A stretch of DNA of 64,000 nt from RYN-133 sp963708645 (GCA_963708645.1 CAVPTA010000007.1:992001-1056000), one strand, 5' to 3'; numbered from the stretch's first letter, positions 53,924 to 62,979 are shown. Notes: generated by a model from the letters alone, not told the origin. Program-made: numbers and translations.

Positions 53924-54325
53924 TTGTTGATCCGGTGCGACCGGCCGCGGAACTCGGCGACGACCTCGTCACCGCGGCGGACGGTGACGTCGTAGATGCC
54001 GTTGCGGCCGAAGGACGTGCGCAGTTGCGCGGTGGCCGTGAGCTCGTCGCCGAGTGCGGGCCGAGGTGATGAAGGTGATGTCGGCGCCGGCGGCCACCGT
54101 CGGCGCGGCGACGCTGTTGCAAGCGGCGGCGAACGCCGTGTCGGCGAGCGCGAAGACGAGCCCGCCGTGCGCGATCTCGTAGCCGTTGACCATGTCTGCC
54201 CGAATCGTCATCCGAGCCTGCGCCCGGCCGTCGCCCCACGAGTCGACCACGATGCCGAGGCCGCGGGACGCCTCGTCCGAGGCAATCATCACTGCGACCG
54301 GGTCACTCTGGCGCGTCACCACCAC
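53920..54325 (-). CDS. paaI: Hydroxyphenylacetyl-CoA thioesterase PaaI, one frameshift
   Basis: Hot-dog thioesterase of about 134 residues. DMVNGYEIAHGGLVFALADT (conserved HGG) and VAAGADITFITSA are the core. An extra C near 54057 (GCC-C-GCA) hides the end; corrected it reads ALGDELTATAQLRTSFGRNG and YDVTVRRGDEVVAEFRGRSH, ending INK with TGA at 53920. In Paa pathways it removes dead-end or toxic CoA thioesters. It is the first gene of the minus-strand unit with paaR and dinB. Confidence 0.9.
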
Positions 54326-54334
54326 GGCAGGATA

Positions 54335-54356
54335 ACCTACCGAACGAACGGTCAGT
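54335..54356. promoter_or_regulatory. PaaR-type operator
   Basis: The 22-bp site has core ACCGAACGAACGGT with outer half sites ACCT and CAGT. From memory the Corynebacterium PaaR motif is ACTN-ACCGNNCGNNCGGT-NAGT; this site differs at one defined position. It lies 10 bp before paaI on one side and 19 bp before paaZ on the other, so it can control both directions. Confidence 0.8.
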
Positions 54357-54374
54357 AATTATTCGAGGAAGTCG

Positions 54375-56405
54375 GTGACGATGACGGTTCTGCGCAGCTA
54401 CGTCGGTGGTAACTGGGTGACTCCGGACGACGACGGCACACCAGTCCACGATGCGGTGACCGGCGCCGAAGTGGCGCGGGTGTCGACCAAGGGCGTCGAC
54501 ATGCGAGCGGCACTCGAGTACGGCAGGTCGGTCGGCGGGCCTGCGTTGCGCGAGCTGACGTTCCACCAGCGCGCGGCGCTGCTGAAGGCGATCGGCGGGG
54601 TGTTGCGCGAGCACCGCGACGAGCTCTACGAGATCTCGGCACGCACCGGCGCGACGTTGTTCGACTCGCGGTTCGACATCGACGGCGGCATCGGAGTCGT
54701 CTTCAGCTACGCGAGCAGGGCCAAGCGTGAGCTGCCGAACGAATCGATCTATGTCGAGGCCGCACCAGAGCCGCTCGGCAAGGGCGGGCAGTTCCTCGGT
54801 CAACACATCCTCTCGCCGCTGCGCGGGGTCGCCGTGCAGATCAACGCATTCAACTTCCCCGTGTGGGGCCCGCTCGAGAAGTTCGCGCCGGCCTTCATCG
54901 CGGGCGTGCCGTCGCTGATCAAGCCGGCCTCGCAGACGGCCTACCTCACTTCGCGGATGGTCGAACTCATCGTCGAGTCGGGCCTGCTGCCCGAGGGTTC
55001 GCTGCAGTACCTCTGCGGCAACGCCGGCGACCTGCTCGACCACCTCCAGGAACAAGACCTGCTCGGCTTCACCGGCTCCGCCTCGACGGCGCAGCGATTG
55101 CGCTCGCATCCGGTCGTAGTGTCACGGGCGGTGCGGTTCAACGCCGAGGCCGACTCGCTGAACTGCTCGATCCTCGGGCCGGACGCGACCGCCGGAACAC
55201 CGGAGTTCGACCTCTACGTCAAGCAGTTGCTGCAAGAGATGACGGTCAAGGCCGGCCAGAAGTGCACCGCGATCCGCAGGGCGTTCGTCCCGGCCGACCG
55301 AGTCGACGACGTCGTCGAAGCCGTGCAGGCGAAGCTGGCCAAGGTGACGGTCGGCAACCCGTCCGCCGATGGCGTGCGGATGGGCGCGCTTGCGAGCCTC
55401 GAACAGCGTGAAGAGGTACGTCGCTCGCTCAAGGCGCTGCAGTCGGCCGCGAAGGTTGTCTACGGCGATCCTGAGCACGTCGACGTGATCGATGCCGACG
55501 CCGAACGCGGCGCGTTCATGTCGCCGATCCTGTTGCGCGCCGACGACGCTGCAGCCGAGGAATTGCATTCGGTCGAGGCGTTCGGGCCCGTGTCGACGCT
55601 CATCGGTTACCGCGACGCGGCGGACGTCATCGATCTCGCCGCCCGTGGACGCGGCAGCCTCGTCGGCTCGATCGTCACCGGCGATGCCGACTTCGCGCGC
55701 GAGGTCGTGCTCGGTGTTGCACCGTGGCACGGACGGCTACTGGTGCTCGACCAGGACGACGCGGCCGAGTCGACCGGCCACGGTTCGCCGATGCCGATGC
55801 TCGTGCACGGTGGTCCCGGGCGCGCCGGCGGCGGTGAGGAACTCGGCGGAATCCGCGGCGTGCTCCACCACATGCAACGCACCGCGATCCAGGCGTCACC
55901 GAAGGTGCTCGGCGCCGTGACCAATCGTTGGGTGACCGGCGCGGCACGTACCGAGGGTGAGCACCCGTTCCGCAAGTCGCTCGAGACGCTGCGCCTCGGC
56001 GACACGGTCGTCGGCGGTCCGCGCACCGTCACGCTCGAGGACATCGAACACTTCGCCGAGTTCACCGGTGACACGTTCTACGCGCACATGGACGAGGAAG
56101 CGGCTCGCGCGAACCCGTTCTTCGACGGTCGCGTTGCGCACGGCTACCTGATCGTCTCGCTCGCGGCCGGACTGTTCGTGCAACCCGACCCGGGGCCGGT
56201 GCTCGCGAACTACGGCGTCGACAACCTGCGTTTCCTCACGCCGGTGTACCCGGGCGACGAGCTGACGGTGACGCTGACCTGCAAGCAGATCAGTCCGCGC
56301 GAAGGCGAATACGGCGAAGTGCGCTGGGATGCCGACGTGACCAAGCAGGACGGCTCGTCGGTCGCCAAGTACGACGTCCTGACCATGGTGGCCAAGACGC
56401 TATGA
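54375..56405 (+). CDS. paaZ: Bifunctional oxepin-CoA hydrolase/3-oxo-5,6-didehydrosuberyl-CoA semialdehyde dehydrogenase
   Basis: 676 residues in two domains. Aldehyde dehydrogenase part (1-520): VAVQINAFNFPVWGPLEKFA, LLGFTGSASTAQRLRSHP, Glu in SRAVRFNAEADSLNCSILGP and catalytic Cys in MTVKAGQKCTAIRRAF. Hot-dog enoyl-CoA hydratase/oxepin hydrolase part (about 540-676): EHFAEFTGDTFYAHMDEEAA, RANPFFDGRVAHGYLIVSLA (Asp/His) and ANYGVDNLRFLTPVYPGDEL. It opens the oxepin ring and oxidises the semialdehyde. GTG 54375 or ATG 54381; GAGGAA lies just upstream. Overlaps paaA by 4 bp. Confidence 0.95.
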   Translation: MTMTVLRSYVGGNWVTPDDDGTPVHDAVTGAEVARVSTKGVDMRAALEYGRSVGGPALRELTFHQRAALLKAIGGVLREHRDELYEISARTGATLFDSRFDIDGGIGVVFSYASRAKRELPNESIYVEAAPEPLGKGGQFLGQHILSPLRGVAVQINAFNFPVWGPLEKFAPAFIAGVPSLIKPASQTAYLTSRMVELIVESGLLPEGSLQYLCGNAGDLLDHLQEQDLLGFTGSASTAQRLRSHPVVVSRAVRFNAEADSLNCSILGPDATAGTPEFDLYVKQLLQEMTVKAGQKCTAIRRAFVPADRVDDVVEAVQAKLAKVTVGNPSADGVRMGALASLEQREEVRRSLKALQSAAKVVYGDPEHVDVIDADAERGAFMSPILLRADDAAAEELHSVEAFGPVSTLIGYRDAADVIDLAARGRGSLVGSIVTGDADFAREVVLGVAPWHGRLLVLDQDDAAESTGHGSPMPMLVHGGPGRAGGGEELGGIRGVLHHMQRTAIQASPKVLGAVTNRWVTGAARTEGEHPFRKSLETLRLGDTVVGGPRTVTLEDIEHFAEFTGDTFYAHMDEEAARANPFFDGRVAHGYLIVSLAAGLFVQPDPGPVLANYGVDNLRFLTPVYPGDELTVTLTCKQISPREGEYGEVRWDADVTKQDGSSVAKYDVLTMVAKTL

Positions 56406-57382
56406 GCGATCAGCTGGAACTGCATTTCGACGAGACGATCGAGCACGATCGCCGCATCGAACCCCGTGACTGGATGCCCGACGCGTACCGCAAGACGATG
56501 ATCCGGCAGATCGCGCAGCACGCGCACTCCGAGATCATCGGCATGCAACCTGAGGGCAACTGGATTACGCGCGCTCCTTCCCTACGGCGTAAGGCGATTC
56601 TCATCGCGAAGGTGCAGGACGAGGCCGGCCACGGCATGTACCTGTACTCGGCAGCCGAGACGCTCGGCACCGACCGCGCTGACCTGACCGACATGCTCAT
56701 CAACGGCCGGCAGAAGTACTCGTCGATCTTCAACTACCCCACGCTGAGCTACGCCGACGTCGGCGTCATCGGTTGGCTGGTCGACGGCGCCGCGATCTGC
56801 AACCAGGTGCCGCTGTGCCGCTCGTCCTACGGCCCGTACGCGCGGTCGATGATCCGCATCTGCAAGGAGGAGTCGTTCCATCAACGGCAGGGCTACGAGC
56901 TGCTGATGACGATGATGCGCGGCACCGACGACCAGCGACAGATGGTGCAGGACGCGACGAACCGGTTCTGGTGGCCGTCGCTGATGATGTTCGGGCCGCC
57001 CGATGACCAGTCACCGAACACCGAGCGGTCGATGGCGTGGGGCATCAAGCGGCACACGAACGACGAGTTGCGGCAGCGCTTCGTCGACATGACCGTGCCG
57101 CAGGCCGAGAAGCTCGGCGTCACCCTGCCCGACGACCAGTTGCGCTGGAACGACGCGCGCGGTCACTACGACTTCGGCCCGGTCGACTGGGACGAGTTCA
57201 CCGCGGTCGTGAAGGGCAATGGCCCCTGCAACACGCAGCGCATCGAGCACCGCCGCCGCGCCCACGACGACGGCGCCTGGGTGCGCGATGCCGCAGCGGC
57301 CCACGCCGCGAAGGCGCGGCCTTTCGCCGCCAGTGCTCGCTCCGGCCCGTCCGAACCGGCCACCAGCGGGGAGAAGCCGTGA
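56402..57382 (+). CDS. paaA: Ring-1,2-phenylacetyl-CoA epoxidase subunit PaaA
   Basis: 326 residues, catalytic subunit of the diiron epoxidase PaaABCE. Diiron-helix motifs: IAQHAHSEIIGMQPEGNWIT, RKAILIAKVQDEAGHGMYLY (E-x2-H) and MIRICKEESFHQRQGYELLM (E-x2-H). Further signature RFWWPSLMMFGPPDDQSPN and WGIKRHTNDELRQRFVDMT. A C-terminal Ala-rich tail (AAAAHAAKARP) extends beyond the E. coli length. Starts inside the paaZ stop. Confidence 0.95.
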   Translation: MSDQLELHFDETIEHDRRIEPRDWMPDAYRKTMIRQIAQHAHSEIIGMQPEGNWITRAPSLRRKAILIAKVQDEAGHGMYLYSAAETLGTDRADLTDMLINGRQKYSSIFNYPTLSYADVGVIGWLVDGAAICNQVPLCRSSYGPYARSMIRICKEESFHQRQGYELLMTMMRGTDDQRQMVQDATNRFWWPSLMMFGPPDDQSPNTERSMAWGIKRHTNDELRQRFVDMTVPQAEKLGVTLPDDQLRWNDARGHYDFGPVDWDEFTAVVKGNGPCNTQRIEHRRRAHDDGAWVRDAAAAHAAKARPFAASARSGPSEPATSGEKP

Positions 57383-57735
57383 CCGGGTACACCGCCGAGG
57401 GCGGCCACGGCGCGGTTCCGACGGACGGGGTGCCGGCTGCGCCGAATCACGTCCGGTCGAACTGGCCACTCTACGAAGTGTTCCTGCGCGGTAAGCGCGG
57501 GCTCAACCATGTCCATGTCGGGTCGCTGCACGCGGCTGATCCGCAGATGGCGTTGCACCACGCGCGCGACCTCTACACCCGGCGCAATGAGGGCGTGAGC
57601 ATCTGGGTGGTCGCGGCGAGTGACATCACCGCGAGCAGCCCGGACGAGAAGGATCCGTTCTTCGATCCGGCCGGTGACAAGGTCTACCGGCACCCGACGT
57701 TCTATGCCATCCCCGACGACGTCCCGCACATGTGA
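57379..57735 (+). CDS. paaB: Phenylacetyl-CoA epoxidase subunit PaaB
   Basis: 118 residues; structural subunit linking PaaA and PaaC. Core NWPLYEVFLRGKRGLNHVHV, GSLHAADPQMALHHARDLYT, RRNEGVSIWVVAASDI and VYRHPTFYAIPDDVPHM. GTG 57379 overlaps the paaA stop. The N-terminal 20 residues (TAEGGHGAVPTDG) are longer than in E. coli. Co-transcribed. Confidence 0.95.
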   Translation: MTGYTAEGGHGAVPTDGVPAAPNHVRSNWPLYEVFLRGKRGLNHVHVGSLHAADPQMALHHARDLYTRRNEGVSIWVVAASDITASSPDEKDPFFDPAGDKVYRHPTFYAIPDDVPHM

Positions 57736-57748
57736 AGGCCGTGCAGAC

Positions 57749-58612
57749 ATGAACGACGACGCTGACACTCCGTACAGCCATCTCTCCGACGACGACGGCG
57801 ACGACCACCGCTGGGCCTACGGCACCGGCTTCACCGATCCGCTCGACGGTGTCGACACCTCGATCCCGGCCGGCATCGACCCGCAATCACTCGCGACGTA
57901 CTGCCTCATGCTCGGCGACGACGCGCTGATCTACTCGCACCGCCTCCAGCAGTGGATGACGCGCATGCCCGAACTCGAGGAAGAGACCGCGCTCGCGAAC
58001 ATCGCCCTCGACCTGCTCGGCCAGGCCCGCATGCTGCTCGCTCGCGCGGCCTCGATCGAGAACACCACCGAGGACAAGCTCGCGTTCTTCCGTGTCGAGA
58101 ACGAGTACCGCAACGTGCGCCTGGTCGAGCGCCTCGACGACGACTTCGCCGAGCTGGTCGCCCGGTTGCTCGTGTTCAGCACGTGGCGCCTGTCGCTGTT
58201 CGAGCGGTTGTGCACGTCGCGCGATCCGGTGCTCGCGGCGATCGCCGGCAAAGGCGTCAAGGAACTCACCTATCACCGCGACTACGCGGCGCAATGGGTC
58301 GTCCGACTCGGCGACGGCACCGACTACTCCCGCGCCAAGATCCAGACCGCGTTCGGCGTCGTCTGGCCGCTCGTCGACGAACTGTTCGCGCCCAGCGCCG
58401 ATCCCGCCCTCGAGGCAGTGGTCGACCGCACCGAATTCGACGTCGTCATCGACACGGTGCTGGCGACCGCCACGCTCGAACGCCCGAGCGAGGCGCCGCG
58501 AGCCGCGGTTGGTGGCCAGACCGGGCGGCACGGCGTGCACACCGAGGCGCTCGGCTACGTCCTCGCCGAACTGCAGTCGATAGCGCGCAGCTACCCGGAC
58601 GCAGAATGGTGA
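57749..58612 (+). CDS. paaC: Phenylacetyl-CoA epoxidase subunit PaaC
   Basis: 287 residues; helical structural partner of PaaA. SLATYCLMLGDDALIYSHRL, QQWMTRMPELEEETALANIA, LDLLGQARMLLARAASIE and VKELTYHRDYAAQWVVRLG are characteristic. ATG 57749 lies 13 bp after paaB. It overlaps paaD by 7 bp. Confidence 0.95.
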   Translation: MNDDADTPYSHLSDDDGDDHRWAYGTGFTDPLDGVDTSIPAGIDPQSLATYCLMLGDDALIYSHRLQQWMTRMPELEEETALANIALDLLGQARMLLARAASIENTTEDKLAFFRVENEYRNVRLVERLDDDFAELVARLLVFSTWRLSLFERLCTSRDPVLAAIAGKGVKELTYHRDYAAQWVVRLGDGTDYSRAKIQTAFGVVWPLVDELFAPSADPALEAVVDRTEFDVVIDTVLATATLERPSEAPRAAVGGQTGRHGVHTEALGYVLAELQSIARSYPDAEW

Positions 58613-59091
58613 ACGCCTACGCAGTGGCGGCGGCCGTTCCCGATCCGGAACTGCCGCAGCTCACCCTCGAAGATCTCGGCATCCTGCGCGACGTGCGCGA
58701 ACACGGCGACACCGTCACCGCGACCATCACACCGACCTATTCGGGCTGCCCGGCCATGCGCGAGATCAGCCATGACCTAACGCACCACTTGAAGCAGGCG
58801 GGCTACCGCACGGTCGAGGTACGCACGCAGCTGGCGCCGGCGTGGACGAGCGACTGGATCACCGCGGCCGGACGCGCGAAGCTCGCCGCGGCCGGCATCG
58901 CGCCGCCGCACGGCGCGCCGCCGCGTACCGGACCGGTGCCCCTCACGCTGGGCCGGCGGGTGACGGTCACGTGCCCGCGCTGCGGTTCGTCCGACACCGT
59001 CGAGACCGCCGCGTTCAGCGGGACGGCCTGCAAATCGCTGCACCGGTGTGCCGAGTGCCGCGAGCCGTTCGAACAGGTCAAGGCGATCTGA
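58606..59091 (+). CDS. paaD: PaaD, Fe-S assembly-like protein of the epoxidase system
   Basis: 161 residues. N-terminal MIP18/DUF59 domain (1-90): PDPELPQLTLEDLGILRDVR and TPTYSGCPAMREISHDLTHH. The C-terminal zinc-like cluster VTCPRCGSSDTVETAAFSGT, then CKSLHRCAECREPFEQ, has four Cys pairs. It supports maturation of the PaaABCE complex; precise function is not settled in the literature. ATG 58606 overlaps the paaC stop; GTG 58609 is an alternative. Confidence 0.93.
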   Translation: MVNAYAVAAAVPDPELPQLTLEDLGILRDVREHGDTVTATITPTYSGCPAMREISHDLTHHLKQAGYRTVEVRTQLAPAWTSDWITAAGRAKLAAAGIAPPHGAPPRTGPVPLTLGRRVTVTCPRCGSSDTVETAAFSGTACKSLHRCAECREPFEQVKAI

Positions 59092-60134
59092 TGGCGACCT
59101 TTCACCAGTTGACCGTCGATCAGGTCGATCCGTTGACCGATGATTCGGCGGCCGTCACCTTCAGGGTTCCTGATGAACTCGCAAACGAGTTCGCCTTTGC
59201 CCCTGGACAGTCGCTGACGCTTCGGCGCGGCGACGAACGCCGCTCGTACTCGATCTGCGCACCGGTCGGCCGGTTGCCGCGCATCGGTGTGCGCGAAGTT
59301 CCCGGCGGGTCGGTGTCGGGGTGGCTCGTCCGCACGGTTCGCGCGGGTGACGTGATCGAGGTGCAGACCCCGACGGGTTCGTTCACACCCGAGCTCGCGA
59401 CGCCTGCCCACCACGTTCTGATCGCTGCCGGCTCGGGCATCACCCCGATGATGTCGATCGCTGCATCCGTCCTCGCCGCGGACGCCGAGTCGACCGTCAC
59501 GCTGTTCTACGGCAACCGGCGCACAGACTCGGTGATGTTCGCCGACGAGGTGTCCGATCTCAAGGACGCCTACCCGGCGCGCATGCAGCTCGTCCACGTG
59601 CTCAGCCGAGAGCCGCAAGAGGTCGAGCTGTTCAGCGGCCGTCTCGACGCTGCGAAGTTGCGCGCCCTGCTGCCGGTGACCGTCGACGTCGAGGCCGTCG
59701 ACCACTGGTGGCTGTGCGGCCCGTTCGGCATGGTCACCGACGCGATGGACGTTCTCACTGGGCTCGGCGTCGAACGCAACCGCGTCCATCGAGAGCTGTT
59801 CTACGTCGAACCCGACCCGCCCGCCGAAGTGCACCACGTCGACGCACCCGCCGGTCCGGGCGCTGAGGTCACGGTCGTCCTCGACGGTCGCAGCAGCACG
59901 CTCACGGTCGCACCCGACACGGCCATCCTCGATGCGGCGCAGAAGTCGCGCCCCGATCTGCCGTTCGCGTGCAAGGGCGGTGTCTGTGGAACGTGCCGTG
60001 CGCTCGTTCGCGACGGCGAGGTGACGATGCGGCGCAACTACGCACTCGAGGACGACGAGGTCGACGCCGGCTACGTCCTGACGTGCCAGGCACTTCCGAT
60101 CAGCGACACCGTCACCGTCGACTACGACGCGTAG
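59091..60134 (+). CDS. paaE: Phenylacetyl-CoA epoxidase reductase subunit PaaE
   Basis: 347 residues; NADPH-to-diiron electron transfer. FAD domain: FAPGQSLTLRRGDERRSYSI, then the NAD-binding GSGITPMMSIAASVL and YGNRRTDSVMFADEVSDLKD. C-terminal 2Fe-2S ferredoxin with Cys ligands in LPFACKGGVCGTCRALVRDG and VLTCQALP. ATG 59091 shares a base with the paaD TGA. Confidence 0.95.
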   Translation: MATFHQLTVDQVDPLTDDSAAVTFRVPDELANEFAFAPGQSLTLRRGDERRSYSICAPVGRLPRIGVREVPGGSVSGWLVRTVRAGDVIEVQTPTGSFTPELATPAHHVLIAAGSGITPMMSIAASVLAADAESTVTLFYGNRRTDSVMFADEVSDLKDAYPARMQLVHVLSREPQEVELFSGRLDAAKLRALLPVTVDVEAVDHWWLCGPFGMVTDAMDVLTGLGVERNRVHRELFYVEPDPPAEVHHVDAPAGPGAEVTVVLDGRSSTLTVAPDTAILDAAQKSRPDLPFACKGGVCGTCRALVRDGEVTMRRNYALEDDEVDAGYVLTCQALPISDTVTVDYDA

Positions 60135-60145
60135 GGGGAGTACCC

Positions 60146-61453
60146 GTGCACGACCGCACACCCGAGCCGGACGATCTCGAGCCGATCGAACGCGCATCGA
60201 TCGACGAACTGCGCGGCCTGCAGCTCGAACGACTGCAGTGGTCACTGCGGCACGCTTACGACAACGTGCCGCACTATCGCAAGGCATTCGACGAGAAGGG
60301 CGTGCACCCGGTCGATTGCAAGTCGCTCGAGGATCTCGCGCTGTTCCCGTTCACGGCGAAGGCGGACCTGCGCGACAACTATCCGTTTGGGATGTTCGCT
60401 GTTCCGCAGGCGCAGGTCTCGCGCATTCATGCCAGTAGCGGAACCACGGGTCGTCCCACAGTCGTCGGTTACACCGCCGACGACATCCGCACGTGGTCGA
60501 CAGTGATGGCTCGTTCGATCCGTGCCAGCGGCGGGCGACCGGGCGACAAGGTGCACGTCGCGTACGGGTACGGCCTGTTCACCGGCGGCCTCGGTGCGCA
60601 CTACGGTGCCGAGGCGCTCGGCTGCACTGTCATCCCGATCTCCGGCGGCATGACCGAACGCCAGGTCACCCTGATCCGCGACTTCGAGCCCGACGTCATC
60701 ATGGTCACGCCGTCGTACATGTTGGCCATCGTCGACGAGATGGAGCGGCAAGGCGTCGATCCGCGCGCGACCAGTCTGCAGGTCGGCATCTTCGGCGCCG
60801 AACCGTGGACGAACGACATGCGTCTCGAGATGGAACAGCGGCTCGACATGCACGCCGTCGACATCTACGGGTTGTCGGAGGTGATGGGGCCGGGCGTCGC
60901 CAACGAGTGCGTCGAGACGAAGGACGGCCTGCACATCTGGGAGGACCACTTCTATCCCGAGGTCATCGACCCGGCGACCGGCGAGGTGCTGCCCGACGGT
61001 GCCGAGGGCGAGCTGGTGTTCACGAGCCTGACCAAGCAGGCCATGCCGGTCGTGCGCTATCGCACGCGCGATCTCACCCGGCTACGGCCGGGCACCGCCC
61101 GGACGATGCGCCGGATGGAGAAGATCACCGGACGCACCGACGACATGATCATCCTGCGTGGCGTCAACCTGTTCCCGACCCAGATCGAGGAACTGATCCT
61201 GCGTACGCCGGCCCTGGCGCCCCACTTCCAGTGCGTGCTCTCGCGGACCTCGCGCCTCGACGAGCTCACCGTCCGGGTCGAACGCCGCGCGGATGCGAGC
61301 TCCGGCGACGCGACCGAGGCCGGCGCGCAGCTACGTACGTTGATCAAGAACATGATCGGCGTGAGCGTGGCAGTCGACGTTGTCGACCCCGATGGGGTCG
61401 AGCGCTCGATGGGCAAGATGCGTCGCATCGTCGACAATCGCGACGCACGGTGA
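60146..61453 (+). CDS. paaK: Phenylacetate-CoA ligase
   Basis: 435 residues; activates phenylacetate to phenylacetyl-CoA, the first step of the pathway. AMP-forming motifs: RIHASSGTTGRPTVVGYTAD (P-loop), HVAYGYGLFTGGLGAHYGAE, GIFGAEPWTNDMRLEMEQRL, DIYGLSEVMGPGVANECVET, then YRTRDLTRLRPGTAR and GRTDDMIILRGVNLFPTQIE. GTG 60146 has GGGGGAG 5 nt upstream. Last gene of the paaZ-to-paaK run. Confidence 0.95.
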   Translation: MHDRTPEPDDLEPIERASIDELRGLQLERLQWSLRHAYDNVPHYRKAFDEKGVHPVDCKSLEDLALFPFTAKADLRDNYPFGMFAVPQAQVSRIHASSGTTGRPTVVGYTADDIRTWSTVMARSIRASGGRPGDKVHVAYGYGLFTGGLGAHYGAEALGCTVIPISGGMTERQVTLIRDFEPDVIMVTPSYMLAIVDEMERQGVDPRATSLQVGIFGAEPWTNDMRLEMEQRLDMHAVDIYGLSEVMGPGVANECVETKDGLHIWEDHFYPEVIDPATGEVLPDGAEGELVFTSLTKQAMPVVRYRTRDLTRLRPGTARTMRRMEKITGRTDDMIILRGVNLFPTQIEELILRTPALAPHFQCVLSRTSRLDELTVRVERRADASSGDATEAGAQLRTLIKNMIGVSVAVDVVDPDGVERSMGKMRRIVDNRDAR

Positions 61454-61479
61454 TCAAATAGCCCGGAACGTCCGGTCCG

Positions 61480-62955
61480 GTGTCTCAATGGGGTGGCCTC
61501 GTGCGTCGTCTTTATTTCGCGATCCTGATTCTTTCGTCCGCTGCTCTGGCGATCCCAGCGCTGGCGTCGGCGAGCACGGTGCGACCGCACACCGTGCTGA
61601 CGCACCAGGGGGTCGTCACGCGGCAGGACGTCGCCAGCCGCGGCAAGTCAGAAACCGACACCGTCGTCGAGCCCGACGTCGCGGTCGACCCGCGTAACCG
61701 CAACATCGCGATCGCGGCAGCGCACGACTCGCGCTACGCCGACGGCGGCGCCGTCGACATCTCCGTGGCGTGGACGCGCGACGGCGGTGCGACCTGGCAC
61801 CACAAGGCGGTGCCGGGCATCACGAAGGCGGTCGGCGGCATCTGGGATCGCGCGTCCGACCCCGTGCTGGCGTTCGGGCCGGACGGCACCGCATACCTGT
61901 CGGTGCTCGTGATCTCGGTGCACTGCCCGTCCGCGGTGGTCGTGCTGCGCTCGAGCGACGGCGGACGCACCTGGAGCAAGCCGTTCTACGCCGACCGGCG
62001 CACCAGTTGCGGGTTCTCCGACGACAAGAACTGGATCGTCGTCGATACGCACAAGTCCAGCCCGCACTACGGACGGCTGTACCAGTTCTGGACGCCGTTC
62101 ATCTCGCACGGCAACAAGTTCATCGGCGACCCGCAGGTGGTGCGCTGGTCGGACAACCACGGCACCACGTGGAGCGGCGTGCACTTCTTGACCGCCAAGG
62201 ACCACGGCACGCAGAACTCGCAGCCGATGATCCTGCCGAACGGGCACATCGTCGACACGTTCTACGACTACGGCAAGGGCCAGCGCACGCCGGACGCGGC
62301 GCCCAATGGTGTCCCGCACCGCATTCCCGATGGCGCTCGCATGGCCACGGTCAACGCGACCGGCCCGATCGAGTCGGTCGTCTCGACCAACGGCGGTGCG
62401 ACCTGGTCTGCCGAGAACGAGGTCGTGAACAACGGCGGCGGCTACGCCGACGGCGTGCGGTGCTGCCTGTTCGCCGCCGACATCGATGCCGTGACGCACC
62501 GGATGTACGTCGCCTACGAAGGCGGTGTCGGCAACACCGACCCGGTCTATCTGACCTTCTCCGACAACGGCATGGACTGGTCCTCGCCTGTCCGCGTCTC
62601 GCGCCATGACGTGAGCGGTGTCCAGCGGGTCAACGTCGATGTGGTCGCGCGAGCCGGGCGGGTCTACGTCGGCTACGGCACGCGCACGAAGCCGAGCCAA
62701 AGCGGCGGATTCGTCCAGCAGCAGCTGTCGACGTCCGGCAATGGTGGGTTGTCGTTCGGTCCGCCGGTCTCGATCGGGCCGCGCTCGGTGCTGAAGTACG
62801 CCGCGTTCGCGGAGGGTTACTTCCCGGGTGACTACATCGGCGAGGCGATCGCACCGGATCGCATCTACATGGTGTGGGCCGTGTCGTCGAAGCCACCGGC
62901 GTCCTCATCGTCGAAGTACCACCAGGTGATCTACGGCGCGACGCTGCGGCCATAG
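61480..62955 (+). CDS. Secreted sialidase-like (BNR/Asp-box) protein
   Basis: 491 residues. Signal peptide RRLYFAILILSSAALAIPAL, cleaved near ASA. Asp boxes (S-x-D-x-G-x-x-W-like) appear repeatedly: TRDGGATWHH, SSDGGRTWSK, SDNHGTTWSG, TNGGATWSAE and SDNGMDWSSP, giving a probable six-bladed propeller. I see no obvious sialidase catalytic Arg triad, so enzymatic activity is uncertain. GTG 61480 is taken; GTG 61501 would give a more compact signal peptide. An inverted repeat CCGGA/TCCGG (61463-61475) lies upstream. Confidence 0.8.
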   Translation: MSQWGGLVRRLYFAILILSSAALAIPALASASTVRPHTVLTHQGVVTRQDVASRGKSETDTVVEPDVAVDPRNRNIAIAAAHDSRYADGGAVDISVAWTRDGGATWHHKAVPGITKAVGGIWDRASDPVLAFGPDGTAYLSVLVISVHCPSAVVVLRSSDGGRTWSKPFYADRRTSCGFSDDKNWIVVDTHKSSPHYGRLYQFWTPFISHGNKFIGDPQVVRWSDNHGTTWSGVHFLTAKDHGTQNSQPMILPNGHIVDTFYDYGKGQRTPDAAPNGVPHRIPDGARMATVNATGPIESVVSTNGGATWSAENEVVNNGGGYADGVRCCLFAADIDAVTHRMYVAYEGGVGNTDPVYLTFSDNGMDWSSPVRVSRHDVSGVQRVNVDVVARAGRVYVGYGTRTKPSQSGGFVQQQLSTSGNGGLSFGPPVSIGPRSVLKYAAFAEGYFPGDYIGEAIAPDRIYMVWAVSSKPPASSSSKYHQVIYGATLRP

Positions 62956-62979
62956 TTGTCGCGTCACTAATATCGGCGG

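Noticed and set aside
61480..62955. True sialidase
   Set aside because: Asp boxes alone define only the fold; the Arg triad, Tyr and Asp catalytic set was not evident.
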